Counted from the stretch's first letter, positions 41,551 through 51,417 are shown. The stretch: 64,000 nt of DNA from Candidatus Saccharimonadota bacterium (GCA_017464135.1 JAFUEB010000003.1:1-64000); one strand, 5' to 3'. A program made the numbers and translations. The notes: generated by a model not told the origin, from the sequence alone.

Positions 41551-41627
41551 TGGTCAGGGTGATCGGACTTGAACCGACGGCCTCAGCGTCCCGAACGCTG
41601 CGCGCTACCAACTGCGCCACACCCTGA
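41551..41627 (-). tRNA. tRNA-Pro (anticodon CGG)
   Basis: Acceptor TCAGGGT pairs with the ACCCTGA side. The anticodon arm CAGCG/CGCTG encloses TTCGGGA, the T-loop is TTCAAGT, and CCA is encoded. The first acceptor base gives a T-A pair. Confidence 0.92.
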
Positions 41628-41650
41628 TTTTTAATATTATAACACAAAAA

Positions 41651-41727
41651 TGGTCTGGGTGACAGGACTTGAACCTGCGACCTCGACTTCCCAAAAGTCG
41701 CGCGCTACCAACTGTGCTACACCCAGA
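41651..41727 (-). tRNA. tRNA-Pro (anticodon TGG)
   Basis: Acceptor TCTGGGT, anticodon arm CGACT/AGTCG enclosing TTTGGGA, T-loop TTCAAGT and encoded CCA. TATAAT (41738-41743, minus strand) lies upstream. It is probably co-transcribed with tRNA-Pro(CGG). Confidence 0.93.
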
Positions 41728-41805
41728 CGGTACTTTTATTATAGCACATTTTATCTAAAACGGGGGAATTTTATGGTAGAATAAAAGAGTTAAGGAGATA
41801 AAAAA

Positions 41806-43728
41806 GTGGCGGAAAATACCCCAAAAAAGAATATGGGTCGTCCGATGCCTAATCGGTCTAATGCTATTAGAAGCATTGTCTTTACAATTCTAATTATTTG
41901 CTTTGCAATGTTTTTAATTACTAACCAGAGAAGTGGGCAAGTTCAGAAAACTGAAGTCCCAATTTCTGATGTTATCAAGAGAGCCAATGATCCAAACGGA
42001 AACATTGCTAGAATTACAGTAATTGGTAATAATCTTGATATCACTTTGAAGGATAAAGATGTGCCAACTGAGACTTCTAGAAAGGACGGTTCGGGAACGC
42101 TTTATGATCAGGGTTTGATTAATTATTGCGACAAACTAGAAGGTGAAGAACTGGCAAAGTGCAACGAAACTTATCCAGTGATTGAATATAAAGAAGACAT
42201 CAATGTAATGGGAATCATCCTTGATATTGCGATGACGGTAGTACCGATTCTAATCATCGTAATGTTCCTTTCATACATGATGCGTCAAGCTTCCGCTGCT
42301 AATAGTCAATCAATGAGCTTTGGCAAAGCCAGAGCCCAACTTTATGGTCCAGACAAAAAGAAAGTTACCTTTAAAGATGTGGCTGGTAACGAAGCCGCTA
42401 AACAAGATTTAACAGAAATCGTAGATTTCTTAAAGAGCCCAAAGAAGTATGAAAAACTCGGTGCGAAAATTCCACGTGGCGTTCTCCTCGCTGGTGATCC
42501 GGGTACAGGTAAAACTTTGATGGCAAGAGCAGTGGCTGGTGAAGCAAGCGTGCCGTTTTTCTCAATCTCCGGTTCTGAATTCGCCGAAATGTTTGTTGGT
42601 GTGGGTGCTAGTAGAGTACGTGATTTGTTCGGTAAGGCCAAAAAGAATGCTCCATCGATTATCTTTATCGACGAAATTGATGCGGTGGCACACAAGCGTG
42701 ATGCGAGGGGTGGCGCTGGTCGCGAAGATGAGCAGACTTTAAACCAGATTCTCGTCGAGATGGATGGTTTTGATAATGATTCTGGCGTGATTGTGATTGC
42801 GGCGACGAACCGTGTGGACATGCTCGATAAAGCATTGCTCCGTCCAGGCCGTTTTGACCGCCATGTGAATGTGACTTTGCCAGAACGAAAGGATCGTCTC
42901 GAAATCTTGAAGGTGCATTTCAAGGGTAAACCAATTGAAGCGGATGTCGATCTTGAATCACTCGCGAAGAAGACCGCTGGTTCGTCTGGTGCGGACCTTG
43001 CGAACATTGCAAACGAGGCAGCAATTACGGCAGCACGTGAAGGGCACAAAGCCATTTCGAATAAGGATTTGACCGAAGCGTTTGAGCGTGTGGCGATTGG
43101 CCCAGAGCGCAAGAGCAAAGTGATGAACGAAAAGGAGCGCAAGATTACCGCTTATCACGAAGCTGGTCATGCGGTGGTTGGCCATGTGCTGCCAGATTCT
43201 GATCCGGTGCACAAAGTGACGATTATCCCGCGTGGACAAACCGGTGGTGTGACTTGGTTCTTGCCACCAGAAGATCGAAGCTACAAGAATATTTATGAAT
43301 TAAAAGATATCTTAGCTCGCGCAATGGGTGGTCGTGTAGCGGAGAAATTAATCTTCGGTGCGGATGCGATTACGACTGGCGCATCGTCAGATTTAAAGAA
43401 TGTGGCGGAGCTTTCAAAGTCGATGATTATTGAAGAAGGTATGGGTGATGCAACGCGTAACCTTGTCTTCCCATCCGAAGCCACTGGATACTACACGATT
43501 ACGACCGAGAAGCCGTATTCTGAAAAGACCGCGGAGTTAATTGATCTTGAAGTGAAGAAACTCTCTGATGAAGCTGCTGTGAGGGCGGAAGCTGTTTTGA
43601 AAGCAAATAAGAAAGTACTCGACAAACTGGCCGCTGAACTCTTGGCGCACGAAACGCTCGAAGAAGCTGAACTCGCGCCGATTCTGAAAGATGCGAAACT
43701 GCCAGAAGTAGCAAAATTACACAAATAA
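41806..43728 (+). CDS. ftsH: ATP-dependent zinc metalloprotease FtsH
   Basis: This membrane protease degrades unstable or misassembled membrane and regulatory proteins. Two membrane helices (about residues 24-40 and 140-160) flank a short extracytoplasmic domain. The AAA module has Walker A G-D-P-G-T-G-K-T, Walker B I-I-F-I-D-E-I-D, the pore motif near M-F-V-G-V-G and the SRH with R-P-G-R-F-D-R. The protease site is H-E-A-G-H with a later Asp. At 640 aa it has normal length. The start is a GTG behind AAGGAG. A 21-bp gap with GGAGG separates it from the aminopeptidase gene, so the two are probably one operon. Confidence 0.95.
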   Translation: MAENTPKKNMGRPMPNRSNAIRSIVFTILIICFAMFLITNQRSGQVQKTEVPISDVIKRANDPNGNIARITVIGNNLDITLKDKDVPTETSRKDGSGTLYDQGLINYCDKLEGEELAKCNETYPVIEYKEDINVMGIILDIAMTVVPILIIVMFLSYMMRQASAANSQSMSFGKARAQLYGPDKKKVTFKDVAGNEAAKQDLTEIVDFLKSPKKYEKLGAKIPRGVLLAGDPGTGKTLMARAVAGEASVPFFSISGSEFAEMFVGVGASRVRDLFGKAKKNAPSIIFIDEIDAVAHKRDARGGAGREDEQTLNQILVEMDGFDNDSGVIVIAATNRVDMLDKALLRPGRFDRHVNVTLPERKDRLEILKVHFKGKPIEADVDLESLAKKTAGSSGADLANIANEAAITAAREGHKAISNKDLTEAFERVAIGPERKSKVMNEKERKITAYHEAGHAVVGHVLPDSDPVHKVTIIPRGQTGGVTWFLPPEDRSYKNIYELKDILARAMGGRVAEKLIFGADAITTGASSDLKNVAELSKSMIIEEGMGDATRNLVFPSEATGYYTITTEKPYSEKTAELIDLEVKKLSDEAAVRAEAVLKANKKVLDKLAAELLAHETLEEAELAPILKDAKLPEVAKLHK

Positions 43729-43749
43729 ATTTAACAGTGTGGAGGTAAA

Positions 43750-46119
43750 ATGGATAGATTATTGAAATATTTTGAGCCAGAAAAGTACACACTGGATCTC
43801 AAGATTGATAAGAACAAAAAAACGATTGGCGGTGTTGTCACGATTGTTGGTGAAGCGAAGGCCGACAAGGTTAAACTTCATGCTGTTAGATTAAATATTA
43901 ATGATGTCAAAATCGATGGTAGTGTTGTAAAGTTTACAACGATTAATGATGAACTTGAAATTGCGACGAAAAAAGGTAAACAAGAAATCGTCATTAATTA
44001 TGATGGTAAATTGAATGAGAATATGCAGGGCGCATACCTCTCGACTTATCAATTTAAAGGCAAGACCGAAACGATTGTGGCAACCCAGTTTGAAAGTCAT
44101 TATGCGCGCGAAGCGTTTCCGTGTATTGATGAACCAGCCGCAAAAGCCGTATTTGATTTAAGTATTGAACTACCAAAAGATGCGGATGATTTAGTGCTCG
44201 CAAATACACCGGCCAAGGAAAGAGTTGGTGATAAATACGTGTTTGAATCGACGCCACGCATGAGCACATATCTACTCGCATGGGTGATTGGGCATTTTCA
44301 TGGTAAGACAATTAAAAATGCACATGGCGTAGAAATTACGACTTATGTGGCATTAAACCAAGACATTGATTCAGTGGATTTTGCAAATGAAATCGCGGCA
44401 AAGAGTTTGGAATTTTACGATGATAATTTTGGAATTCCATATCCACTGGCAAAATGTGATCAAGTGGCACTGCCAGATTTTGAAGCGGGAGCGATGGAAA
44501 ACTGGGGACTAGTGACTTACCGTGAATCGGCTTTAATCGCAGATAAAAATGCAACGATTGGTACGAAGAAAGGGGTGGCACTTACGATTGCACACGAACT
44601 TTCACACCAATGGTTTGGTGATTTGGTGACGATGAAGTGGTGGGATGATTTGTGGCTCAATGAATCGTTTGCGTCCGTGATGGAATACTATGCAGTTGAC
44701 TATATCCATCCAGAATACAAAATCTTTGAAGTGTTCTTTACGAATGATGCGCTCGCGGCTTTAAGGCGCGATGCGTATGATGGTGTACAGTCGGTACACC
44801 AGGATGTAAATAATCCGGAAGAAATTGCGACACTATTTGATCCGTCGATTGTCTATGCGAAGGGCGCAAGATTAATGCTGATGGTGATTCGCGCGATGGG
44901 CTGGGATAAATTCTGTGCCGGCATTCGTGAATACTTTGCGAAGTATAAGTATGACAACACGATTGGTGATGATTTGTGGGCGGCACTTAATCCACATGCG
45001 AATTTTGATGTTGGCGAAATGATGCACGCATTCATCGACAAGCCTGGTTATCCTGTGCTTACAAAAACTGGTGACGGCTACATACAAAAGAGATTCTTAC
45101 TAAATGGGGAATTAAAGAAATCTGATTGGCCGATTCCGGTGGTCAGTGAGGATATGTCTGGTCATTACATTTTGAATCTGTCTGAAGAAGAGTTTAATGA
45201 AAGACTAGAAAGATTTGATGATTTGAATTTGGAAGAAAAGCTAAGGCTTCTAATTGACCGTGATTTGATTTCGAAAACAGAACTTGCGTCTTCGGCATCG
45301 TTAATTCCGCTAGTCTTGAAATTCAAACATGAGAATTCGGCGGCCGTATGGACAATTATTCTTTCGATTGTGAGTAGTCTCAAGATTTTCTTTGATTTTG
45401 ACTCAAAAGAAGAGAAGAAGTACAAAGCGTTTATTCTCGATTTAGTGAAAGAAAAACTAGATGAGGTTGGCCTAATCACACGAAAAGGCGATGACGAAAA
45501 CATGCTTCGACTTCGTTCGATTTTGATGGCGCTTGATTATTATGCAGATGACGAAGAAGACATCAGAAAACTTGCTAAGATGTTTGATGACGATTATGCG
45601 AAACTTGATGCAGAAATTAGAAACGATATCTTAGACGCGACGGTTTGGCTAAAGCCGGAAATGGCAGAAAAGTTTGTCGCGGATTATCAGAAAATCGCGA
45701 ATCCAGAAATCAAATTTGATTTGTTATTTGCGACGACGCTCGCACGCGATGAAAAGACGCTTGAAAAAATGATGGACTATCTAAAGAAGCCGGAGGTGGT
45801 GAAACCACAGGATCATTTCCATTTATTCCTGTATCTTTTTCGTAATCCAAGAGTCAAGGCTAAGGTCTTTAATTGGATGGAAGAGAACTGGGATTATGTC
45901 CGCAAGATTTCGGGTGATAAATCACTTGATGATTATCCGAGATATACGGCGGCTTCGATTCGTACGGAAGAAGAGTTTGAAAAGTACTGTAAATTCTTTG
46001 AGCCAAAAGAGAACGATCCGGCGCTTGCTCGCGCAATCATGATTGGCAAGAACGAGATTTTAGCAAGACTGGCGTTAATTAAAAAAGACAGAGAAGAAGT
46101 CTTTAAAATTCTCGGTTAA
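43750..46119 (+). CDS. M1-family zinc aminopeptidase (PepN-like)
   Basis: The enzyme trims N-terminal residues from peptides, useful for a peptide-scavenging bacterium. The M1 exopeptidase motif is G-A-M-E-N-W-G, and the zinc site H-E-L-S-H-Q-W-F-G is followed 18 residues later by the Glu in W-L-N-E-S-F-A. The catalytic Tyr probably lies in the Y-A-K-G-A-R region. Length (789 aa) fits the four-domain architecture with a helical ERAP1-like C-terminal domain. No signal peptide is present, so it is cytoplasmic. The codon use is lysine-, aspartate- and isoleucine-rich. It follows ftsH. Confidence 0.92.
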   Translation: MDRLLKYFEPEKYTLDLKIDKNKKTIGGVVTIVGEAKADKVKLHAVRLNINDVKIDGSVVKFTTINDELEIATKKGKQEIVINYDGKLNENMQGAYLSTYQFKGKTETIVATQFESHYAREAFPCIDEPAAKAVFDLSIELPKDADDLVLANTPAKERVGDKYVFESTPRMSTYLLAWVIGHFHGKTIKNAHGVEITTYVALNQDIDSVDFANEIAAKSLEFYDDNFGIPYPLAKCDQVALPDFEAGAMENWGLVTYRESALIADKNATIGTKKGVALTIAHELSHQWFGDLVTMKWWDDLWLNESFASVMEYYAVDYIHPEYKIFEVFFTNDALAALRRDAYDGVQSVHQDVNNPEEIATLFDPSIVYAKGARLMLMVIRAMGWDKFCAGIREYFAKYKYDNTIGDDLWAALNPHANFDVGEMMHAFIDKPGYPVLTKTGDGYIQKRFLLNGELKKSDWPIPVVSEDMSGHYILNLSEEEFNERLERFDDLNLEEKLRLLIDRDLISKTELASSASLIPLVLKFKHENSAAVWTIILSIVSSLKIFFDFDSKEEKKYKAFILDLVKEKLDEVGLITRKGDDENMLRLRSILMALDYYADDEEDIRKLAKMFDDDYAKLDAEIRNDILDATVWLKPEMAEKFVADYQKIANPEIKFDLLFATTLARDEKTLEKMMDYLKKPEVVKPQDHFHLFLYLFRNPRVKAKVFNWMEENWDYVRKISGDKSLDDYPRYTAASIRTEEEFEKYCKFFEPKENDPALARAIMIGKNEILARLALIKKDREEVFKILG

Positions 46120-46124
46120 TTTGG

Positions 46125-46245
46125 TTGACAAAAAAGCATAAATATAATACACTAAAAGTAGTGTGGCCATGTGATGGCTAAATCTTTGAGCAAGATAGTT
46201 TTTCGGAGTAGCTATTTTGCAATAACAAAATAAAACAAAAACAAA
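46125..46245 (+). promoter_or_regulatory. Promoter and SD-less structured leader of giant FISUMP gene
   Basis: TTGACA and TATAAT lie about 16 bp apart just after the aminopeptidase gene. The leader of roughly 95 nt contains CACTA/TAGTG and a GCAA-GATAG/CTATTTTGC hairpin, then an A-rich single-stranded tract with AACAAAA repeats directly before the ATG. There is no Shine-Dalgarno sequence. Confidence 0.55.
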
Positions 46246-49200
46246 ATGCTAAAAAACAGGTATAAAATCAAAAGTTTGGAGCTCTCGTTTATTAAAAAAC
46301 AGAGATTACTCGGAATTGCTCCAGTTTTTGCGTCTGTTATTTTATTTATAGTTTTCATTCTGACGGTTAGTCCAATTACAAATTCAACGAATGTTACGAT
46401 GGCGGCTGGATCGACTTGGGGGGCCAGTAGTCTGAACTTTTATTCGATTCAGGATTCGGTGACTCTTGAGGTAACGCCGACCAGTCCAAATGGCAATTTT
46501 GTGTCGAGCACTTCGGCGGAAGATATTAGTTTTGGTATCGCCACCGATAACTACACCGGGTATACCTTGATGGCAAAGACTACTGACTCGGCGATGTACG
46601 GAAACCGGGGTGGCAACATTCTGGCAATTACGAATGCGATATCGGCAGCGGATTTTGGTGCTTCTAGTAACACGACGTTGAACAACCGTTGGGGATATAA
46701 GCCAAGCAAGTATAACTCGTCTGATAATACGGAATTTCAAGCTCCTTCGACAGCGTCGGTGGTGCTCGATCAGACTACGGCAGCTAATATTTCAATCAAG
46801 GAATATAAAATTGGCTTTGGTTTAAGAGCAGACGCTTCGCTTCCGGCGGGTGAGTACCTAAACGAAACGTTCATTCTTGAATATGTAGCTAACCCAGCAC
46901 CATACGTAGTGAACTTCCTTTCTGGCACAGCGGATGATATTGTGACTGGTCTTCCAGAGTCTTTTTCGGGTGAGGCAGTCTCGGCGGAAAGAATTCCGCT
47001 TCCGAATACGGTTCCGGAACGCGAGTATTATTCATTTGTCGGTTGGTGTACGATTATGCCACACGCCGAGCCGGGCGGTGATGGTTGTAAGGGTAGACAA
47101 TACGATCCAGGAATGGACTACGGCGTGGATTACACAAAAGATACTAGCGTGATTAACCTTTATGCGATGTGGCATTCGAATTACGCTTGTAACAGGGCGG
47201 CTAAAACAATTGGTCGAGGCGTGACGAGTACGGATGCAGTATGTATGCAGGATATAAACGAGACCGTGATTAATTCAATGACGGTGGGGACGCAGTATTC
47301 GCTCATTGATTTTCGTGATGGCAAAACCTATTTCGTTTCGAAACTGAATGATGGCAAAGTTTGGATGACGCAGAACCTTGACTTTGATCTTAATTCAAGC
47401 AAGGTTTACACGCATAATAATACGGACCTTGGCTACACGACAAATAATTTAAGTAGTACTTGGCAGCCAAGTCGCAACACGACTAATACGATTGATGATT
47501 GGTCTTCGGATGGAACTACGGCTAGGTCTTATAATGCTGGAGAAAAGTATTATTATCCAGTGGCAAGCCCAGCATCGAATGATGATGTGTCGACGACCTG
47601 TAATAATGTGTCAACTTGCAAGCATTATCATGCGGGGAATTATTATAATTTCGCAGCGATGGCGGCGGAGCATATTACGGGTGCCGACAATCAATACGCG
47701 AAGATATCGGATTCGGTTTGTCCAGCAGGTTGGAGACTGCCGGATGGACCATCGGAATACATTTATGATGAATTAAATAATATGATGGTGCTTCAGAATT
47801 TGGTGACGGAATACTCAAACCAGATGGGCGTGCTAGGTTATGAGACGGATGGTTTTGATAATTTGAAGTTGGCACCGACTTATCTTGCGACGACTGGTGC
47901 TGTGAATGGGTATGAAGTTTACACATCTTACGATGCACTGCTGCCAACTAATACTATATATAATTCCGGTAATGTCTTTATGAATACAATTGATTCAACT
48001 GGTTTTGGTGTAGCACAATACATTACAAAAGCGTATGGCTTACCGGTGCGTTGCGTAGCAAGAGCGGGTGGCGCAGTAACAGTAAACTTTAATGGTAATG
48101 GTGCGACGAGTGGTTCGAAGAGCCCGATTGTGGCAAAGAACGGCGATGCGGTGAAACTTGAAAACCCATTTGATAAGGAACATTACAGCTTCGTGGAATG
48201 GAACACAAAAGACGATGGAACTGGTACTTCGTATGACGAAGAGGGCGTGATGGTGATTAGTATGTCTGAAGAATCGACGGTGAATTTGTATGCGATTTGG
48301 CGCGCCGAGATGGTGGAGATTGAATGTCCGGGTGGCTACATTTGCTATGGTTCGACTTTTGATGATGTGGCCGGGACGATGAATGATGGAACCTATAATC
48401 TCGATACGACGAGCAACATTGGTTACCAAAGTGCGTCGGATAATACGGACGTGACTTTAATGGCTTCGAACTATCGTAGGAATGGTTATGGGTTTGCGGG
48501 TTGGAATACGGAAGTGGATGGTACGGGTACCTATTATGGTCCAAACCAAACCATTACGGCGCCGAATGATGTTTCGACAAATGGTTTGAAACTTTATGCG
48601 ATGTGGCTTGCGCCGGCCGGAACGCTGCAGGATTGGGGTGGATGCAATAGCCTCACGGCGGCAACTTATGATTCGACGAATGGCGTGATTGCAGCGGGAA
48701 GTTCAAGTATTACGGCGCTTACGGATACGCGTGATGGCGAAGTTTATGCCGTGGCAAGACTTGCGGATGGCAACTGTTGGATGGTAGAAAACCTCCGTCT
48801 TGGTGTAAATGGATCGAGTGAGAGCATGAAGTCACAAGGCTTTGGCGGCGTCTTTACGGGCCTAGCGTCAAGTGAAAGTTCTGGCTTTAGCTCATCGGCA
48901 ACTTCCGGTAATGGTAAATATGCGAGCTGGGACGTGGGTAATGAAAATACTTGGTACAGGATTCCACGTCAGAATAACAGTAATGTGACGAGTCTGGCTG
49001 GTACTTATGCGTCGAATGCGAATTTGTATTCTTATGGTACTTACTACACTTGGTCAGCAGCGATTGCAGATACGACGAATCATGAGAATTACAATGATCA
49101 TATTTCGAGCCTAACTTCGATTTGTCCTTCGGGCTGGCATTTGCCAAATGGGGCGATTTACAATAAGACTGGTTCGTATTATTACCTTGCGTCTTCGATG

Positions 49201-50247
49201 GATGCAACGGCAAGTAATCTCGCGAACGGTAATAAGTTCCGTTCGTTCCCGAATAACTTTGTGTATTCTGGCAACTTTGATAATAATGCAGCGACGCTCC
49301 GAGGTGAGGCTGGCGCATACTGGACTGGCACCGTAAATAATTCGGGCTCGGCCTTTAATCTTGGCTTTACTGCAAGTGGTAGTTTGTCGGTTGAGAACGC
49401 AGCGATTAAGGCGATTGGCTTGTCGGTCCGTTGTGTGCTCGGTGAAGTGACGGAAGATACTTCGATTGGCGACCTTGAATATATGCAGGACTTCGTTGAT
49501 TTAACGAATGAGGAAAAGCAGGATGTGATTGATTTGATGACCACTGGCGAAATTTATGAACTAAAGGATAGCCGTGACGAGAAGGTTTATTCGGTGGCGA
49601 AACTGACGGATGGGAATATCTGGATGGTGGAGAATCTTGACCACGACATTGTGACGACAGCGAATTTCTATACGCATGACAATACGGATCTTGGCTATGA
49701 ACCGGGTTCATCGACGACCTTTACGCCGACGAATGCTTCGATTGCTTACACGAACTTAAGTGGCAACACGGTGACAGGATGGGGAACTGGCGCAAATGAC
49801 GTGAGCTCGTTTAATATCGGCTCGGAAGGCGGGTACGGAAACTTCGGTAATTATTACAGCTTTGCAGCGGCGACGGCGATGGATGTGTATTCCGGCTATG
49901 GCTCTGGTGATAGTAATTATCAGGCGGTGGCAAATTCGATTTGTCCGGCCGGCTGGAGACTCCCGGATTATAGTAATGACGAGTTTGACACGATTAACAC
50001 GTATTACAATTTTGGGGCTTCGAATGGGGATAGTGGATTAGTGGCATCACCACTTTACTATATGCATATCAGCATGATTAGTAATGGAGAATTAGATCAG
50101 AATGCGTTTGGTAGTGGTGGTGGGTATTGGTACAATACTGCAAACGATACGGATGGTTATATCTTTAGTTATGGCACAAATAACGCGGGCGTTTCAAACG
50201 TGGCCCGTAGCACCGGCGCAAGCGTCAGATGTATTTTAAGACAATAA
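46246..50247 (+). CDS. Giant FISUMP/InlB-repeat surface protein, 1333 aa
   Basis: A basic start and membrane helix (about residues 23-45) form a signal anchor. A beta-rich domain follows (about 60-220). InlB-type repeats occur at about 222-305, 605-680 and 690-785, the last two with F-V-E-W-N-T-K and G-Y-G-F-A-G-W-N-T. Three FISUMP-like domains follow the pattern x-W-M-x-x-N-L, N-Y-Y-x-F/W-A-A, I-C-P-x-G-W-x-L-P, then R-C-V or R-C-I. They lie at about 340-600, 800-1065 and 1090-1333. No sorting signal is visible. It shares domain order with the 936-aa protein, so the genes are paralogues. Likely role: adhesion to the host cell. Confidence 0.78.
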   Translation: MLKNRYKIKSLELSFIKKQRLLGIAPVFASVILFIVFILTVSPITNSTNVTMAAGSTWGASSLNFYSIQDSVTLEVTPTSPNGNFVSSTSAEDISFGIATDNYTGYTLMAKTTDSAMYGNRGGNILAITNAISAADFGASSNTTLNNRWGYKPSKYNSSDNTEFQAPSTASVVLDQTTAANISIKEYKIGFGLRADASLPAGEYLNETFILEYVANPAPYVVNFLSGTADDIVTGLPESFSGEAVSAERIPLPNTVPEREYYSFVGWCTIMPHAEPGGDGCKGRQYDPGMDYGVDYTKDTSVINLYAMWHSNYACNRAAKTIGRGVTSTDAVCMQDINETVINSMTVGTQYSLIDFRDGKTYFVSKLNDGKVWMTQNLDFDLNSSKVYTHNNTDLGYTTNNLSSTWQPSRNTTNTIDDWSSDGTTARSYNAGEKYYYPVASPASNDDVSTTCNNVSTCKHYHAGNYYNFAAMAAEHITGADNQYAKISDSVCPAGWRLPDGPSEYIYDELNNMMVLQNLVTEYSNQMGVLGYETDGFDNLKLAPTYLATTGAVNGYEVYTSYDALLPTNTIYNSGNVFMNTIDSTGFGVAQYITKAYGLPVRCVARAGGAVTVNFNGNGATSGSKSPIVAKNGDAVKLENPFDKEHYSFVEWNTKDDGTGTSYDEEGVMVISMSEESTVNLYAIWRAEMVEIECPGGYICYGSTFDDVAGTMNDGTYNLDTTSNIGYQSASDNTDVTLMASNYRRNGYGFAGWNTEVDGTGTYYGPNQTITAPNDVSTNGLKLYAMWLAPAGTLQDWGGCNSLTAATYDSTNGVIAAGSSSITALTDTRDGEVYAVARLADGNCWMVENLRLGVNGSSESMKSQGFGGVFTGLASSESSGFSSSATSGNGKYASWDVGNENTWYRIPRQNNSNVTSLAGTYASNANLYSYGTYYTWSAAIADTTNHENYNDHISSLTSICPSGWHLPNGAIYNKTGSYYYLASSMDATASNLANGNKFRSFPNNFVYSGNFDNNAATLRGEAGAYWTGTVNNSGSAFNLGFTASGSLSVENAAIKAIGLSVRCVLGEVTEDTSIGDLEYMQDFVDLTNEEKQDVIDLMTTGEIYELKDSRDEKVYSVAKLTDGNIWMVENLDHDIVTTANFYTHDNTDLGYEPGSSTTFTPTNASIAYTNLSGNTVTGWGTGANDVSSFNIGSEGGYGNFGNYYSFAAATAMDVYSGYGSGDSNYQAVANSICPAGWRLPDYSNDEFDTINTYYNFGASNGDSGLVASPLYYMHISMISNGELDQNAFGSGGGYWYNTANDTDGYIFSYGTNNAGVSNVARSTGASVRCILRQ

Positions 50248-50445
50248 AAAAACGAGTTTTCGCTCGTAATTGGTGCGACTATACAACACCGCTAGAAACT
50301 ATTATGCCAAAAATCTCGAATAATGGGGGATTTTCGCAAGTTTCCCCCGCCAAACTTGCGAAAATCCCCAAATCATGATCAGAGCCCTAGCGACAATTCA
50401 CTTTCTGGCGGGGCGCCCCCGCCCGCCCTGCCGGAAAGGACAAAA
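50248..50445. repeat. Intergenic region with a perfect 18-bp hairpin and a GC-rich hairpin
   Basis: After ACGAG-TTTTCG-CTCGT (weak terminator), 50326-50343 is perfectly complementary to 50352-50369 around an 8-base C-rich loop. A second imperfect stem spans 50401-50438 (CTTTC-x-GGC...GCC-x-GAAAG) and is almost pure G+C at its core, very unlike the surrounding DNA. No gene is seen. It borders the left inverted repeat. Confidence 0.65.
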
Positions 50446-50486
50446 CAAAAACATGGAGACCATATCGCAACCAATAGAACGATTAT
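50446..50486 (+). repeat. Left copy of 41-bp inverted repeat
   Basis: These 41 bases match the reverse complement of 57996-58036 at 39 positions (33 contiguous). With its partner it brackets a 7.6-kb block of accessory genes. Confidence 0.85.
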
Positions 50487-50583
50487 TGTTAGGCATAATA
50501 CTGTCAAGTGCCTTTTTTCTCTATTTTGCTTATGTTTTTCCACAAGCCACCCTTGTTAGCCATAACAATTTTGACAAGAGTTC

Positions 50584-50612
50584 TTGATTATTTTGTAATA
50601 GTGTGATATAAT
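50584..50612 (+). promoter_or_regulatory. Promoter of a candidate small RNA
   Basis: TTGATT (50584-50589), 17 bp, TATAAT (50607-50612) with GTGTGA before the -10 box, the recurrent strong type. Confidence 0.65.
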
Positions 50613-50618
50613 GGAGAT

Positions 50619-50675
50619 ATATTCCGATGCGGGCGATTCAACCGGAGAAATACCAAAGAAGGACCCGCTTTTTTT
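50619..50675 (+). ncRNA. Candidate short RNA ending in an intrinsic terminator
   Basis: From the predicted start, GCGGG (50629-50633) pairs with CCCGC (50664-50668) followed by seven T. The 30-nt loop carries CCGGAG and A-rich sequence. No plausible coding frame with a ribosome site fits. It lies convergent to the NYN nuclease gene, just inside the left inverted repeat. Confidence 0.5.
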
Positions 50676-50682
50676 GATTCTC

Positions 50683-51195
50683 TTATTTTTTGTAGGCAAT
50701 TTTCTTTTTGATACCAGGATTGTCAAGGAAATCTACGAATTTAGGGGTGAATTTTCTGTAGAGGGTAGATGTAGAGTGACGGTTTGGCGATAGTAGTTTG
50801 CAGAAGCGCTCTTTTTCTATGAGATATTTAACCATTTTGTAATAATCGCCGTCACCCGAAACTAACACTATGTTGTCGAACTTCTCTTTTTCAGCAATTT
50901 TTGCCATGATCGTGAAAACTATATCTGTATCTACATTGCCTTTCTTTTTGCCGACCATTGCTTGGCTGTGCTCACGAAAAATCAAGATGAAACCTGCTTC
51001 TTGGATAAGTTCGTATAGACTCTGATTATTATCGTCGACAGCGCCCAGAAAATAGTATGCCTTATCAATATGATATTGATCTTTAAGGTAGATTCGGAAC
51101 TTTTTTAAATCAACTACCCAATTACTAGCCTTTGTGTTCATGTAAAGGTTTTGACCGTCTACAAACGCTTGATTATGGGTTTCTTTGTTTGCCAT
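50683..51195 (-). CDS. NYN-domain (PIN-like) ribonuclease, LabA-type
   Basis: The 170-aa protein has the NYN acidic cluster: F-V-D-G-Q-N-L-Y near the start, G-N-V-D-T-D-I-V-F in the middle, and V-S-G-D-G-D-Y-Y-K-M-V. These residues bind metal in PIN-like nucleases. The tail is basic and may bind RNA. The ATG at 51195 is set by TACAAT (51202-51207, minus strand) ending 6 nt upstream, a leaderless start. Its neighbours within the inverted repeats are a candidate RNA on one side and a structured RNA with methyltransferase on the other. A defence or RNA-processing role is possible. Confidence 0.82.
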   Translation of the reverse strand: MANKETHNQAFVDGQNLYMNTKASNWVVDLKKFRIYLKDQYHIDKAYYFLGAVDDNNQSLYELIQEAGFILIFREHSQAMVGKKKGNVDTDIVFTIMAKIAEKEKFDNIVLVSGDGDYYKMVKYLIEKERFCKLLSPNRHSTSTLYRKFTPKFVDFLDNPGIKKKIAYKK

Positions 51196-51267
51196 ATCTT
51201 TATTGTACCACATTAATCATCTGTTATTTCCCTTAAATCGATTAATGCGGGTAAAAGCATTTCGTGG

Positions 51268-51417
51268 TATAATTAAAGAGTCCAAATCTTTAATAATATA
51301 CAACAGAAGCGCAGAGATAATCTGTTGCTAACGGTACTCCGGATTAATCGGGCACCGCAGCACACGGAGTATCTCTGTTGTAAAAGATTTGGACATCCGC
51401 TGCGATGTCCGATTTTT
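51268..51417 (+). ncRNA. Structured RNA/attenuator upstream of the methyltransferase
   Basis: TATAAT is at 51268-51273, so the RNA starts at about 51280. Its first 12 bases (51280-51291) pair perfectly with 51383-51394. Inside, ACAACAG and AGAGATA (51300-51319, with a bulge) pair with TATCTCTGTTGT (51370-51381), and ACTCCG pairs with CGGAGT. The RNA ends in GGACATC-CGCTGC-GATGTCC and T5 (51391-51417). The terminator shares GGAC with the outer stem, so the two exclude each other. This is riboswitch-like logic or a discrete non-coding RNA of about 138 nt. No known class was recognised. Confidence 0.65.

Noticed and set aside
46141..46250. Leader of the 1333-aa gene as a small RNA gene
   Set aside because: No terminator separates it from the coding region, so a 5' UTR is simpler.
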